DNA of 64,000 bases from JAXMAF01 sp046350555 (GCA_046350555.1 JAXMAF010000008.1:62001-126000); one strand, 5' to 3'. Numbered from the stretch's first letter, positions 35,689-44,461 are shown. Notes: generated from the letters alone by a model not told the origin. A program made the numbers and translations.

Positions 35689-36519
35689 ATGACCGATCGC
35701 CGCACCTCCGATGAACCCGCCGTCCCGTCGCCCCCGGAATGGTGGCGGTCGTTCTTCGATCTCACCTATGCGAGCGGCGACCTGATTCCCTCGACCGATG
35801 CGGACCGCGACCGGATCGCGGCGCTGGCGCCGCACATCGCGGCGCTGCTGCGGGTCGGTCCGGGCAGCCTCGTCTTCGACCAGTGCAGCGGCATGGGGCG
35901 CATGAGCCACGCTCTCGGACGGCTCGGCGTGCGCACCATCGGCGTCGAGCTCTCGCCGGAGTACGTCGCCGCGGCCACACGCACCGCCGCGGACGAGGGG
36001 CTCCCGTGCCGCTTCATGCAGGGTGACGCCTTCGAGGTCGTCGCGCCGGAACCATGCGACGCCGGGCTCAACTGGTTCACGAGTTTCGGATACACCGACG
36101 ACGACCGGCGCAACGCGCAGATGCTCGATCGCATGCGCGAGTCGCTCAGGCCGGGCGCCCGCTTCCTCCTGGAGATCCTCTCCCTGCCGCGGCTCTTCGC
36201 GACGTTCCGTCCGTGTGCGTTCCGTCGCGTCTCCAATCCGCAGGCGCGGCCGCCGCTGCCGGAGCTCGTCATCCTCGACGAACCGCGCCCCGACTTCCGG
36301 CGCGGCATGATCGAGTCGACGTGGACCTACCTCTGGCCCGACGGCCGGCGCGACGTGCGCCGCGTCCGCACACGGATGTACATGCCGCACGACCTGGTCC
36401 GCCTGTGCGAGGGGGCCGGTCTGCGCGTCGTCGACCTCCTCGGCGATCCGACGGGCAGGCCGTTCGATCGCGAGAGCCCGCGGCTGCTCCTTCTCGCGGA
36501 GCGCCCCGCGACCGGGTGA
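35689..36519 (+). CDS. SAM-dependent methyltransferase (class I)
   Basis: A 276-residue soluble protein. The Rossmann SAM site is visible as LVFDQCSGMGRMSHALGRLG (motif I, with DxxxGxG replaced by DQCSGMG), followed by TIGVELSPEYVAAATRTAAD with the ribose-binding Glu, and a post-II segment PCDAGLNWFTSFGY. The C-terminal half (MYMPHDLVRLCEGAGLRVVD) matches the typical end of small-molecule methyltransferases, with RMRESLRPGARFLLEI as the usual loop. Substrate unknown. No operon partner: neighbours on both sides run the other way. Confidence 0.75.
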   Translation: MTDRRTSDEPAVPSPPEWWRSFFDLTYASGDLIPSTDADRDRIAALAPHIAALLRVGPGSLVFDQCSGMGRMSHALGRLGVRTIGVELSPEYVAAATRTAADEGLPCRFMQGDAFEVVAPEPCDAGLNWFTSFGYTDDDRRNAQMLDRMRESLRPGARFLLEILSLPRLFATFRPCAFRRVSNPQARPPLPELVILDEPRPDFRRGMIESTWTYLWPDGRRDVRRVRTRMYMPHDLVRLCEGAGLRVVDLLGDPTGRPFDRESPRLLLLAERPATG

Positions 36520-36593
36520 CGGCGCCGTCCCTCGACGCGCCCCGCGCGAAGGAGAGCATGTGGCCGGGCCGCGACGGCGCGCCCGGAACAGCG

Positions 36594-37856
36594 CTACCGG
36601 CAGAGCACGAGGAACTGCCGGAAGAAGTGCTTCATCGACGGCGCGAAGTCGTCGCCCACGGCAAGCCCGGCGATCTCGATGGTCAGCGTCGCGTCCTGGT
36701 CGAGCGTCACGCAGCGCCCGCCGCCGGCCGCGGCGATCTCCGGAAAGCCCTCGACGTCCTTCGGTGGCTGCCCGTCGCGACTGCGGCGGCGAGCCTGGAT
36801 GACGTGCGTGACGAGCTTCGCCGCGGCGCCTTGACGGGCTAGATCGGCGCAGAACGAACGCGTGCCGGGATGGGGCGGCGCATCGCCGACGAGCACCAGG
36901 ACGCGCCGTCGATCGGGATCGTCGAAGCGCCAGGAGAGCTTGGTGTAGGCGAGCTTGAGCGCCGGATGCACGGATTCGGGATCGTCGCCGCCGCCTTCCG
37001 CGGAGAGCGACCAGAGGCGCGTGCGGGCCTCGTCGATCGACTCGGTGAAGTCCCACCCGCGCGTCTCGAAGTCGCGGTCGCGGCGATCGCGATACGCGAC
37101 GAGACCGAAGCGCACGGAACGGGAGACGGCGCCGACGAAGGCGATGAGGTTGTCGACTCCCCCCTGCGCGTCGGCGAGCTCGCCGAACATGCTCGCGGTG
37201 CAGTCGATGGCGATGGCCACGTCGAGGTCGCGCGCTCCGAGCTCGTCGAGATGGCCGACCAGCGCGATGAAGTGCGCCGGTTCGAGCCGGGCGATGGCGT
37301 CGGACGCGTCGCGATCGTCGTCGAGCGGACGCACGCGGCGCAGGGCGAGCCCGTGTCGGTTGCGCTGCATCCAGTCGCGCCAGCGATAGTCGCGCCCGAA
37401 GTCGGGAGCGCCAGTCACCGCCGCGATGCGGCCCGAGAGCACGCCGGCCTCGACCCGGCTCATGCGGCTCACCACGGTGGCGAGCAGGTCGACCGCCTCC
37501 TTCTGGAGCTTCGGCTCGTCGAGCTCGGCGGCGATCTCGACGGCGAGCATGCGATCGTCGAGCGACGCCGACTTCGAGAGCCGGTCGTATCCGGCGCGCA
37601 TGCGGCCTGGATCGATCGCCCAGCCGCAGCGCAGGGCGGTGCGCACGACGCGAGGGTCGTCCTGCGTCGCGAGCCAGTCCTCGGGCGGCGGGGCGTGGCG
37701 CGCGGCCAGGGAGCGGATGGCGAAGCAGCGCAGCCGCCACGAAGGGCTGCGCACGAGCGCGCGGATGCGCAGGAGGGAGTCGTCGCACGTGAACCGCTCA
37801 AGCCGCAGGCATGCGATCGCCTGCCGCGCCCACGACGTGCTGCCGAGCAGCGACAT
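36594..37856 (-). CDS. von Willebrand factor A domain protein with HEAT-like N-terminus
   Basis: A 420-residue frame. The first 200 residues are helical repeats (LRIRALVRSPSWRLRCFAIR, DDRMLAVEIAAELDEPKLQK). A VWA domain follows from about 225, with a MIDAS motif DVAIAIDCTASMFGELAD (D-x-T-x-S variant of DxSxS), then GLVAYRDRRDRDFETRGW and VLVLVGDAPPHPGTRSFC. Such domains bind metal-dependent protein ligands. The gene probably begins upstream: a signal peptide and a Pro-rich linker occur in two other frames between 37857 and 38071, so this is likely a secreted or periplasmic protein with base errors at its 5' end. Confidence 0.75.
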   Translation of the reverse strand: MSLLGSTSWARQAIACLRLERFTCDDSLLRIRALVRSPSWRLRCFAIRSLAARHAPPPEDWLATQDDPRVVRTALRCGWAIDPGRMRAGYDRLSKSASLDDRMLAVEIAAELDEPKLQKEAVDLLATVVSRMSRVEAGVLSGRIAAVTGAPDFGRDYRWRDWMQRNRHGLALRRVRPLDDDRDASDAIARLEPAHFIALVGHLDELGARDLDVAIAIDCTASMFGELADAQGGVDNLIAFVGAVSRSVRFGLVAYRDRRDRDFETRGWDFTESIDEARTRLWSLSAEGGGDDPESVHPALKLAYTKLSWRFDDPDRRRVLVLVGDAPPHPGTRSFCADLARQGAAAKLVTHVIQARRRSRDGQPPKDVEGFPEIAAAGGGRCVTLDQDATLTIEIAGLAVGDDFAPSMKHFFRQFLVLCR

Positions 37857-38071
37857 GATCGCGGCGCGCTCGTTCGCCGGCGCGTTGGCCGTGGTTGGAG
37901 AGCTCCAGCGATTTGATGCCCTGCGGCGCCGGCGGCTGCGGCGGCGCCGCAGGGGGAGCAGGTGGGGGGATCGCTCCGGGGCGGCCCATCATCCGCGGCG
38001 GCGTGGCGAGCGGCGCCGATCGCAAGCGCGAGGGCCAGCGACGTCGCCAGAGCGATCGGAGTTCGACGCAC
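37857..38071 (-). other. Out-of-frame signal peptide and Pro-rich linker of the VWA protein
   Basis: From a GTG at 38071 one frame reads RRTPIALATSLALALAIGAA, a good signal peptide. A second frame then reads IPPPAPPAAPPQPPAPQGIK with SLELSN, and a third continues as ANERAAIMSLLGSTSW into the VWA frame. Two single-base changes, near 37985 and 37890, would join all three. Because both pieces look functional, sequence error or recent mutation is likely. Confidence 0.5.
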
Positions 38072-38164
38072 GCGGCATCGTAGTGGCGGCGCTCCTCGGC
38101 GAGGCGGGCGCATCGCGGCGAACCCGCGCCGGGCACGCTCGTCGTTTCATCCCGGAGGCGGGCT

Positions 38165-38170
38165 TACCAT
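38165..38170 (+). promoter_or_regulatory. Candidate leaderless -10 box (TACCAT) of the agmatinase-family gene
   Basis: TACCAT lies 7 nt before the ATG at 38178 and overlaps the alternative ATG at 38169, which favours 38178 as the real start. Confidence 0.4.
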
Positions 38171-38177
38171 GGCCCCC

Positions 38178-39059
38178 ATGGCCTCTCCCGCGACCACCGG
38201 CTTCGGCGGACTGCCGAAGAAGTTCTCCGCCTATGACAGCGCCGCCATCGTCGTGCTGCCGGTGCCATACGACGGAACGAGCACGTGGAAGAAGGGGGCC
38301 GACCGCGGGCCGAAGGCGCTCATCGCCGCGAGCGCGAACATGGAGCTGCACGACATCCCGACGGGGACCGAGGTGTGGCGGCGCGGCATCCACACGCTCA
38401 AGCCGATCGTCCATCGGGGCGACCCGGGCGAGCTCGCGGACAAGGTGCAGGAGGCGGTCTCGTCGCTCTTCGCCGACAAGAAGTTCCCCGTGCTGCTCGG
38501 CGGCGAGCACTCCGTCTCGATCGGCGCGTTTCGCGCCGCGGCGCGGCGCTACAAGGATCTCTCCATCCTCCAGATCGACGCCCACGCCGACACGCGCGAG
38601 ACGTACGAGGGCTCGTCGTGCAACCACGCCTGCGTGATGGCCCGCGCCCGCGAGCTCTGCCCGATCACACAGGTCGGCATCCGCGCCATCGACGCGACGG
38701 AGGCGCCGGCGCTCAAGGCGAAGCGCGTCTTCTTCGCCCACGACATCGTCGGCCTCGATCGGGCGGACGACGACAAGTGGATGGACGAGGTCGTCCATCA
38801 GCAGTCGAAGCACGTCTACGTCACGATCGATCTCGACGGCTTCGACTCGTCGGTCGTTCCCGCGACCGGAACGCCCGAGCCTGGCGGCCTCCAGTGGCAC
38901 CACGTGGAACGGCTGCTGCGCCGGCTCTGCCGCCGGCGCAACGTGGTCGGCTTCGACGTGGTCGAGCTGCTTCCGGCGCCCGGGCAGTGGGCCAGCGAGT
39001 TCCTCGCCGCGAAGCTCGTCTATCGCTTCCTGAGCGAGCGGTTCGCGGCGAAGGGCTGA
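38178..39059 (+). CDS. speB: Agmatinase/arginase (ureohydrolase) family protein
   Basis: A 293-residue metal-dependent ureohydrolase. The binuclear manganese ligands are in place: GGEHSVSIGAF (His), DAHADTRETYEGSSCNH (Asp-His-Asp) and TIDLDGFDSSVVPATGTPEP (Asp, Asp). The last motif matches the agmatinase-like signature with S in place of the usual P after the second Asp (GFDSS for xxDPx). Likely product: putrescine plus urea from agmatine, feeding polyamine synthesis, though related guanidine substrates cannot be excluded. Two candidate starts exist, 38169 and 38178; TACCAT at 38165 supports the latter. Confidence 0.85.
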   Translation: MASPATTGFGGLPKKFSAYDSAAIVVLPVPYDGTSTWKKGADRGPKALIAASANMELHDIPTGTEVWRRGIHTLKPIVHRGDPGELADKVQEAVSSLFADKKFPVLLGGEHSVSIGAFRAAARRYKDLSILQIDAHADTRETYEGSSCNHACVMARARELCPITQVGIRAIDATEAPALKAKRVFFAHDIVGLDRADDDKWMDEVVHQQSKHVYVTIDLDGFDSSVVPATGTPEPGGLQWHHVERLLRRLCRRRNVVGFDVVELLPAPGQWASEFLAAKLVYRFLSERFAAKG

Positions 39060-39143
39060 GCGGCGCGCCGACCGATCTCAGCGCCGCATCGCGCGAGACG
39101 GGCGCGACGCGAGAACGGCGCACAATCGTGGAATCCGAAGGCC

Positions 39144-39202
39144 AAAAACGCACCGCGGCCTCGCGATCGTCGTCATGCGACGGTCGCCAAGGCCGCGGTG
39201 CG
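39144..39202 (-). terminator. Intrinsic terminator of the HU gene
   Basis: A perfect 13-bp stem (CGCACCGCGGCCT with AGGCCGCGGTGCG) at 39190-39202 and 39149-39161 with a 28-nt loop, followed on the minus strand by TTTTTGG at 39142-39148. It lies about 45 bp after the HU stop. Confidence 0.75.
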
Positions 39203-39244
39203 ATCGGTCGGTCGATCGCCTCAGGCATCGACTCGAACATCGGC

Positions 39245-39574
39245 TTAGAGCATCGCCTTCAGGGCCTTCATCGCGCGGATCCGCGCGACACGGCTGGCCG
39301 GCTTGGCCTTGATCATGATCTTCTCGCCCGTGAACGGGTTCACGCCCTCGCGGGCCTTGGTCGCGGGCTTGCTGCGCACCGTCACCTTCATGAGGCCGGG
39401 CACCACGAAGACCTCGGGGCCCTTCTTGCCGAGATCCCGCTTCATGATCGTGCCCAGCGCGTCGAAGACGCCGGCGACCTGCTTGCGCGTGAGCTGGGTG
39501 TGCTCGGCGATGTCGGCAAAAAGCTGGCTCTTCGAGCGGGGCTTCTTCGCGGTCGAGTTGGCGGTCTTCGCCAT
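39245..39574 (-). CDS. HU-family DNA-binding protein
   Basis: A 109-residue nucleoid protein starting MAKTANSTAKKPRSKSQLFA. A Lys-rich tail of about 14 residues precedes the HU fold: helices SQLFADIAEHTQLTRKQVAG and VFDALGTIMKRDL, then the beta arm with GVNPFTGEKIMIKAKPASRV, where the conserved NPxTGE sequence ends in the Pro that intercalates DNA. The C-terminal RIRAMKALKAML completes the family pattern. A promoter with an overlapping palindrome lies about 80 bp upstream, and a strong terminator lies downstream, so it is probably monocistronic and highly expressed. Confidence 0.9.
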   Translation of the reverse strand: MAKTANSTAKKPRSKSQLFADIAEHTQLTRKQVAGVFDALGTIMKRDLGKKGPEVFVVPGLMKVTVRSKPATKAREGVNPFTGEKIMIKAKPASRVARIRAMKALKAML

Positions 39575-39651
39575 TGGAGAGAGTCCTTTCGTCGTGCGTT
39601 GTCGGAGTTCCGAGCCCCCTTCGCGGGACACGTTGGCTCGGGTTGTGCGGA

Positions 39652-39679
39652 AATCTAGCGGGTTTTGGAACCCGGGCAA
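39652..39679 (-). promoter_or_regulatory. Candidate promoter of the HU gene with palindromic spacer
   Basis: Minus strand: TTGCCC (39674-39679), a 16-nt spacer and TAGATT (39652-39657). The spacer contains CGGGTT-CCAA-AACCCG (39659-39674), a perfect 6-bp inverted repeat that could be an operator. The expected leader is about 70 nt. Confidence 0.45.
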
Positions 39680-39889
39680 GGGGTCGGAGCGGGAATTACC
39701 CTGTTTTTTGTGCGGCCGAGCCTTCGATGACGGCGCGTGCGGCGGCGCAGGCGACGGGGACCGACGATCGACCGGGCAAGCCGGCGCGGCGGCTCGGGTG
39801 TCGTATCGTGGCCTCTGCGTCGATCGCCTCGCGCCGATCCGATCTCGTCGATCGGGTCGCCGCGGGCCCTGAATCGTCCGTCCTTTCCA

Positions 39890-40381
39890 GTGGATCCACT
39901 CTTCCACATCGTCCTGCTGCATCCGGAGATTCCCAACAACACGGGCAACATCGGTCGCACGGCGCTCGCGACGGGCTGCCGTCTGCACGTCGTGCATCCG
40001 ATCGGATTCTCGATGGACGAGAAGGCCCGGCGCCGCGCGGGACTCGACTACTGGGAACACGTCGACTGCGTCGAGCACGCCTCGTGGGAGGCCTTCCTCG
40101 AGCGCGAGCGTCCCCTGCGTTTGTGGCTCTTCACCACCAAGGCGACGCGCTCGCACTGGGACGCCGACTTCCGGCGCGGCGACCACCTGCTCTTCGGCAA
40201 GGAGACGAAGGGCGTGGACGAGGCGACGCACGAGTTCGTGCGCCGGCGCTGGGGCGACGACCATCGGCTCATCCTGCCGATGGTGACAGATCCACGAGCG
40301 CGTTCCCTCAACCTCGCGACCGCCGTCTGCGCCGCGGTCTACGAGGGATGGCGACAGGTCGCGGCAGGTAGGGGAACGTGA
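39890..40381 (+). CDS. trmL: tRNA (cytidine(34)-2'-O)-methyltransferase
   Basis: A SPOUT-fold methyltransferase of 163 residues that 2'-O-methylates the wobble base of tRNA-Leu. The family signature is complete: HIVLLHPEIPNNTGNIGRTA at the start, LHVVHPIGFSMDEKARRRAG, LLFGKETKGVDEA and the knot-forming LILPMVTDPRARSLNLATAV (family usually IPM...RSLNLS). Translation likely begins at the GTG at 39890 (MDPLFHIVL...), matching the short family N-terminus; upstream sequence in the same frame is Arg-rich and unconserved. It is followed by a hairpin-rich 87-bp repeat. Confidence 0.92.
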   Translation: MDPLFHIVLLHPEIPNNTGNIGRTALATGCRLHVVHPIGFSMDEKARRRAGLDYWEHVDCVEHASWEAFLERERPLRLWLFTTKATRSHWDADFRRGDHLLFGKETKGVDEATHEFVRRRWGDDHRLILPMVTDPRARSLNLATAVCAAVYEGWRQVAAGRGT

Positions 40382-40434
40382 AGCGGCGTCGGAACTGGCG
40401 GTGCAGGCCTCCGGCGTGCACGACAAGGCGCACG

Positions 40435-40608
40435 CGTCCGCACAGCCCGCCGGGCCGTGCCCGGCGCGGCGTACAGGAGCGAGTGTCGGCCCGTAGGGCC
40501 GAACGGAGCGCTCAGGCGAGTCGTCCGCACAGCCCGCCGGGCCGTGCCCGGCGCGGCGTACAAGAGCGAGTGTCGGCCCGGAGGGCCGAACGGAGCGCTC
40601 AGACTAGT
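40435..40608. repeat. Two 87-bp direct repeats, each with two perfect hairpins
   Basis: The unit starting CGTCCGCACAGCCCGCCGGG at 40435 is repeated at 40522 with only a few changes. Each unit has the palindromes CGCCGGGC-CGT-GCCCGGCG and TCGGCCC-GTA-GGGCCGA (GGA-loop variant in unit 2). They lie between the convergent trmL and glyA and just overlap the glyA stop, so they may serve as a bidirectional terminator or REP-like mRNA stabiliser. Confidence 0.75.
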
Positions 40609-41911
40609 GCGGCAACGCGAATTGCCCGCAAAGCGTCCGCACCTCGTCGCGCACGCGGGCGCATGCCGACGACTCGCCCTTCGCGTCCATCACGCGGTCG
40701 ATCCACGCGGCCACCTGCTGCATCTGCGGCTCCTTCATGCCGCGTGTCGTGAGCGCGGGCGTTCCCAGCCGGAGCCCGCTCGTCTGCATCGGTGGGCGCG
40801 GGTCGTTGGGAATGCCATTCTTGTTGCAGATGATTCCGGCCGATTCGAGCCATTTCTCGGCGTCGGCGCCGGTGAGCGCCGCGTCGCGCGTGCGCAGGTC
40901 GACGAGCATGAGATGGTTGTCGGTGCCTCCGCTGACGAGGCGGTAGCCGTGCGACGCGAGCGACTCGGCGAGGGCCCGCGCGTTGGCGACGATCTGCCTC
41001 GAGTATGCCTTGAACTCCGGCCGCAGCGCCTCGCCGAACGCGACGGCCTTCGCCGCGATGATGTGCATGAGCGGTCCCCCCTGGCTTCCGGGGAAGACCT
41101 TGCGATCGATCTTCTTCGCCCACTCCTCGTCGTCGGTGAGGACGAGCCCGCCGCGCGGCCCGCGGAGCGTCTTGTGCGTCGTCGTGGTCACGATGTGCGC
41201 ATGCGGGAAGGGCGACGGATGGACGCCCGCGGCAACGAGTCCGGCGATGTGGGCGATGTCGGCCATGAGCACCGCGCCGACGGAGTCGGCGATGCGCCGG
41301 AAGGCGGCGAAGTCGATCGTGCGCGGGTATGCCGAATAGCCGCAGATGATCATCTTCGGCTTGCATTCGCGGGCGATCCGGGCGATCGCGTCGTAGTCGA
41401 GCAGCTCCGTCTTCGCGTCCAGGTCGTAGTCGACGATGGTGTAGAACGTCCCCGAGAAGTTCACCTTGAGCCCGTGCGAGAGGTGTCCCCCCGACTTGAT
41501 CGGCAGCGAGAGGATCGTGTCGCCCGGTTCGCACGCCGCCATGAACGCGGCGACGTTGGCGTTCGCGCCGCAGTGCGGCTGCACGTTCGCGAACGCGCAG
41601 TTGAAGAGCCGCTTCGCGCGGTCGCGGGCGAGGTTTTCGATCTGGTCGTGGAACTCGCAGCCGCCGTAGTAGCGCTTGCCGGGATAGCCCTCGGCGTACT
41701 TGTTGGTCAGCCACGAGCCCATCGCGTGCATGACCGCGGTGGAGACGTGGTTCTCGCTGGCGATGAGCTCCAGGGTCGACGCCTGCCGCTCCGCCTCGGC
41801 GGCCATGATGCGCGCCGCGTCCGGATCCTGGCGTCGGACCAGTTCAAGCATGCCGAGGGAAAGGTCGTCGAGGGCCGCACTCGCGGGCGCGGCGGCGGTG
41901 GCGGGGGTCAT
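40604..41911 (-). CDS. glyA: Serine hydroxymethyltransferase
   Basis: PLP enzyme converting serine and tetrahydrofolate to glycine and methylene-THF; central to one-carbon metabolism. The sequence is complete: LELIASENHVSTAVMHAMGS, NKYAEGYPGKRYYGGCE, NVQPHCGANANVAAF, MADIAHIAGLVAAG, the PLP-lysine motif VTTTTHKTLRGPRGG and the C-terminal RLGTPALTTRG. 435 residues, close to the usual 415-430, with a 15-residue Ala-rich N-terminus. TACGAT at 41918-41923 is 6 nt before the ATG, suggesting a leaderless transcript. Confidence 0.96.
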   Translation of the reverse strand: MTPATAAAPASAALDDLSLGMLELVRRQDPDAARIMAAEAERQASTLELIASENHVSTAVMHAMGSWLTNKYAEGYPGKRYYGGCEFHDQIENLARDRAKRLFNCAFANVQPHCGANANVAAFMAACEPGDTILSLPIKSGGHLSHGLKVNFSGTFYTIVDYDLDAKTELLDYDAIARIARECKPKMIICGYSAYPRTIDFAAFRRIADSVGAVLMADIAHIAGLVAAGVHPSPFPHAHIVTTTTHKTLRGPRGGLVLTDDEEWAKKIDRKVFPGSQGGPLMHIIAAKAVAFGEALRPEFKAYSRQIVANARALAESLASHGYRLVSGGTDNHLMLVDLRTRDAALTGADAEKWLESAGIICNKNGIPNDPRPPMQTSGLRLGTPALTTRGMKEPQMQQVAAWIDRVMDAKGESSACARVRDEVRTLCGQFALPH

Positions 41912-41917
41912 GAGGGC

Positions 41918-41923
41918 ATCGTA
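41918..41923 (-). promoter_or_regulatory. Candidate leaderless -10 box (TACGAT) of glyA
   Basis: TACGAT on the minus strand with 6 nt (GCCCTC) before the glyA ATG at 41911 and no Shine-Dalgarno motif. Confidence 0.45.
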
Positions 41924-42016
41924 GCGAATGTCACTCTGCGGTAGATTCGTGCGCTTCGCCCGCCTTCACGCCATCGTCCGCTTGCGGGCGCCGCACTCCA
42001 TCGACCCGACCCCACC

Positions 42017-43582
42017 ATGCCCGCCGACCTTCCTCCGATCGTCCTCGACGGCCGCTTCGACGACTGGGCCAACCGTCCGCCCGCGCTCATCGATCCCGCC
42101 GACGCCGGCAGGGGCTCGCTCGACTTCGGCCTCGTCGTCGCGGAGAGCGACGCGTCCTTCCTGCACCTGCTCGTCGAGCTCGGTCGCACCGTCAATCTTC
42201 AGAAGCTCGATGGCCGCGTCCTGCTCGTCCTCGACGCGGATGGATCGGCGGGCAGCGGCACGACCCAGTCGGGGCTCGACGGCGCCGATCTACTGGTCAC
42301 CTTCAGCCCACCGAACGAGAAGGCGCCGGAGAAGCCCGGCGAAGGCGTGCGCGTCAGCCGCTGGGCCGACGGCGCGTGGAGCGATCTGGGCGCGTACGGG
42401 CTCGATGTGAGCTTCGCGCCGACGGTGGCGGCGAACCGCGCCGAGATCCGGCTGGCGCGCGGACGGATGGCCAACGGCGCGTCGACGCTCGACGGCGAAA
42501 TGGTGCGCGGCAAGTTCATCTTCATCGACGCGGCGGGTGTCGTGCGCGACGAGACCGACGTCTTCACGCACCGGTTCGCCAGCGCGGTCGCGAAGGACGC
42601 GGCGCCCGTTTCTGTACCGGATCCGACGAGCGATCCGCTGGCCCGCGCCGAAGGAACGGTCGTGCGCGTGGTCTCGTGGAACGTGGAGCGTGGGGCGATG
42701 TTCCTGAAGGATCCCGATCGTTTCGCCCGGGTGCTCCGGGCCTTGGCGCCGGACGTCATCCTGCTCGAGGAACTGACCGACAAGCAGTCCGCGGAGGAGG
42801 TCGCAGCGTGGCTCGACGCGCGGGTGCCGGCGTCGGTGTTGGCGGCCAGCGCGCCAGCGGCGGGCGCGACGACCGCGGCTTCACCGGGGACCGGTTCGAA
42901 CGTGACGTCGACGGCTTCGACGACGACATCCGATGCGCCGCCGTGGCGGGTTGTCTTCGGCGCTGGCGGGGGCAACCTGCGAACCGCCGTGGCCACGCGG
43001 CTTCCGTTGCGCGGTGTCGACGGACTCGATCGAATCGGTTGGCGCGACGAGCGCGGCACGTCGCACGACGTGCGCTTCTCGACGGCGACGGTCGAGGTCG
43101 GCGGCAAGCCGCTGCTGGCGTGCGCCGTGCACCTGAAGTGCTGTGGCCGCATGAACAGCGACGAGGATCTCACCCGGCTCGAGGAGGCCCAGGCGGTCCG
43201 CGCCGCGGTGCGTGCGCTGGTGCGCTCCGGTCGGGTCGCCGGCGTGCTCGTTGGCGGCGACTACAACCTGGTCGGTTCGGCGGAGCCGCTGGAGCTGATG
43301 ACCGAGGACCTCGATGTCGATGGCACGGATCTCGCCGTCGCCCAGCCGCTCCAGCTCGATCGGCGCACCGCGGCGACGTGGGAGGATCCGCTTCAGCCCT
43401 TCACGCCGTCGCGGCTGGATTACCTCGTCTACAGCGACGCGACGCTCGAGGCGCGAGGCGGGTTCGTCTTCGACACGCGCGATCTCTCGCCGCGCTGGCT
43501 CGAGCGACACGGCGTGCGCGCCGACGACACGACCGCGGCGTCGGATCATCTTCCGCTCGTGGTCGATCTTGCGTGGCGTTGA
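42017..43582 (+). CDS. Endonuclease/exonuclease/phosphatase-family protein with N-terminal carbohydrate-binding-like domain
   Basis: A 521-residue protein. The N-terminal 190 residues (LDGRFDDWANRPPALIDPAD, VAESDASFLHLLVELG) resemble CBM9-like domains of Planctomycete secreted proteins. The EEP domain begins near 210: VVSWNVERGAMFLK, DVILLEELTD, CAVHLKCCGRMNSDEDLTR, VLVGGDYNLVG, LDYLVYSDA and the closing TAASDHLPLVVDL. The usual Asn, Glu, Asp and His active-site residues are all visible, so it could be a Mg-dependent phosphodiesterase or nuclease. No obvious signal peptide at the chosen start. Substrate unknown. Confidence 0.75.
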   Translation: MPADLPPIVLDGRFDDWANRPPALIDPADAGRGSLDFGLVVAESDASFLHLLVELGRTVNLQKLDGRVLLVLDADGSAGSGTTQSGLDGADLLVTFSPPNEKAPEKPGEGVRVSRWADGAWSDLGAYGLDVSFAPTVAANRAEIRLARGRMANGASTLDGEMVRGKFIFIDAAGVVRDETDVFTHRFASAVAKDAAPVSVPDPTSDPLARAEGTVVRVVSWNVERGAMFLKDPDRFARVLRALAPDVILLEELTDKQSAEEVAAWLDARVPASVLAASAPAAGATTAASPGTGSNVTSTASTTTSDAPPWRVVFGAGGGNLRTAVATRLPLRGVDGLDRIGWRDERGTSHDVRFSTATVEVGGKPLLACAVHLKCCGRMNSDEDLTRLEEAQAVRAAVRALVRSGRVAGVLVGGDYNLVGSAEPLELMTEDLDVDGTDLAVAQPLQLDRRTAATWEDPLQPFTPSRLDYLVYSDATLEARGGFVFDTRDLSPRWLERHGVRADDTTAASDHLPLVVDLAWR

Positions 43583-43771
43583 GGCGATCGGGGCTCGTCG
43601 GCCGCGGCGAGGGACAGGGCCGGAGTTTCTCCGCGCATTCGGCGGGCTTGTGGTGCAGCTGTCCCGGCTGCCACGCGGGCCAGGGTTCTGCACCAAGACC
43701 GGCGGCGACGACCGGGCATCGACCGGGATTCGCATGACGCGCCGTGCGTACGGTTGCCGGGAGGTCTCGTC

Positions 43772-44368
43772 ATGACCACGCTCATCGCACCACGCCAGCG
43801 CCACCGTCGTCCACAGGCCGAAGCGCCGATCGCGGCGTGGCGGGGCATTCGGACTTCGACGGGGGAATTCATCGTTGCGCTCGACGCGCTGGGTCGGCTC
43901 CGGACGGGATGGCACGGCGAGGGCGCGTTCCGCGGGCGCACGCCCGCTGGCCGTCGGCGCGACGACCTGCTGCCGTCGCTCTGTCGCGCGCTGGCGCGCT
44001 CCTTCGAGGGCGAGGACGTCGACTTCGCCGAAGTGGAGCTTCCCCCCGGACCCGCGTTCCACCGCGCATGCTGGGAGGTCGCCCGGCGCATTCCGCGCGG
44101 GGCGACGATCTCCTACGGCGAGCTCGCGCGGCGCGCCGGCTCGCCGAAGGCGGCGCGCGCCGCGGGCCAGGCGATGCGAGGCAATCCGGTCCCCGTCGTC
44201 GTTCCGTGCCACCGCGTGATCGCCGGGACTGGCGCCCTGCATGGGTTTGCGGGCTCGTGCGACGCCCAGGGGCGCGAGCTGGCGCGCAAGGCGTGGCTGC
44301 TGGCGCTGGAACGAGGCGACGGACGCGGCGCGCGGGACACGGTGGCGGAACGATCGGTGGCGGGATGA
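43772..44368 (+). CDS. ogt: Methylated-DNA--[protein]-cysteine S-methyltransferase
   Basis: A 198-residue suicide repair protein transferring methyl from O6-methylguanine. The DNA-binding wing and active-site order are typical: FHRACWEVARRIPRGATISY, GELARRAGSPKAARAAGQAM, then RGNPVPVVVPCHRVI with the acceptor Cys in PCHRV, and GFAGSCDAQGRELARKAWLL. Start at the ATG at 43772, preceded by GGGAGG with good spacing; an in-frame TTG at 43754 is less likely. The N-terminal 70 residues are less conserved. Confidence 0.9.
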   Translation: MTTLIAPRQRHRRPQAEAPIAAWRGIRTSTGEFIVALDALGRLRTGWHGEGAFRGRTPAGRRRDDLLPSLCRALARSFEGEDVDFAEVELPPGPAFHRACWEVARRIPRGATISYGELARRAGSPKAARAAGQAMRGNPVPVVVPCHRVIAGTGALHGFAGSCDAQGRELARKAWLLALERGDGRGARDTVAERSVAG

Positions 44369-44461
44369 ACGGGGCGGGGCGCGGCGGCGCGATGGCACGG
44401 CCCGCTTGCTTGCGCGGCCCCGTGTAGACTCGCCCCCTCCGCTTTCCCCGAAGAGATACCC

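Noticed and set aside
41912..42016. Glycine riboswitch upstream of glyA
   Set aside because: The -10-like box is 6 nt from the start codon, leaving no leader RNA for a riboswitch.
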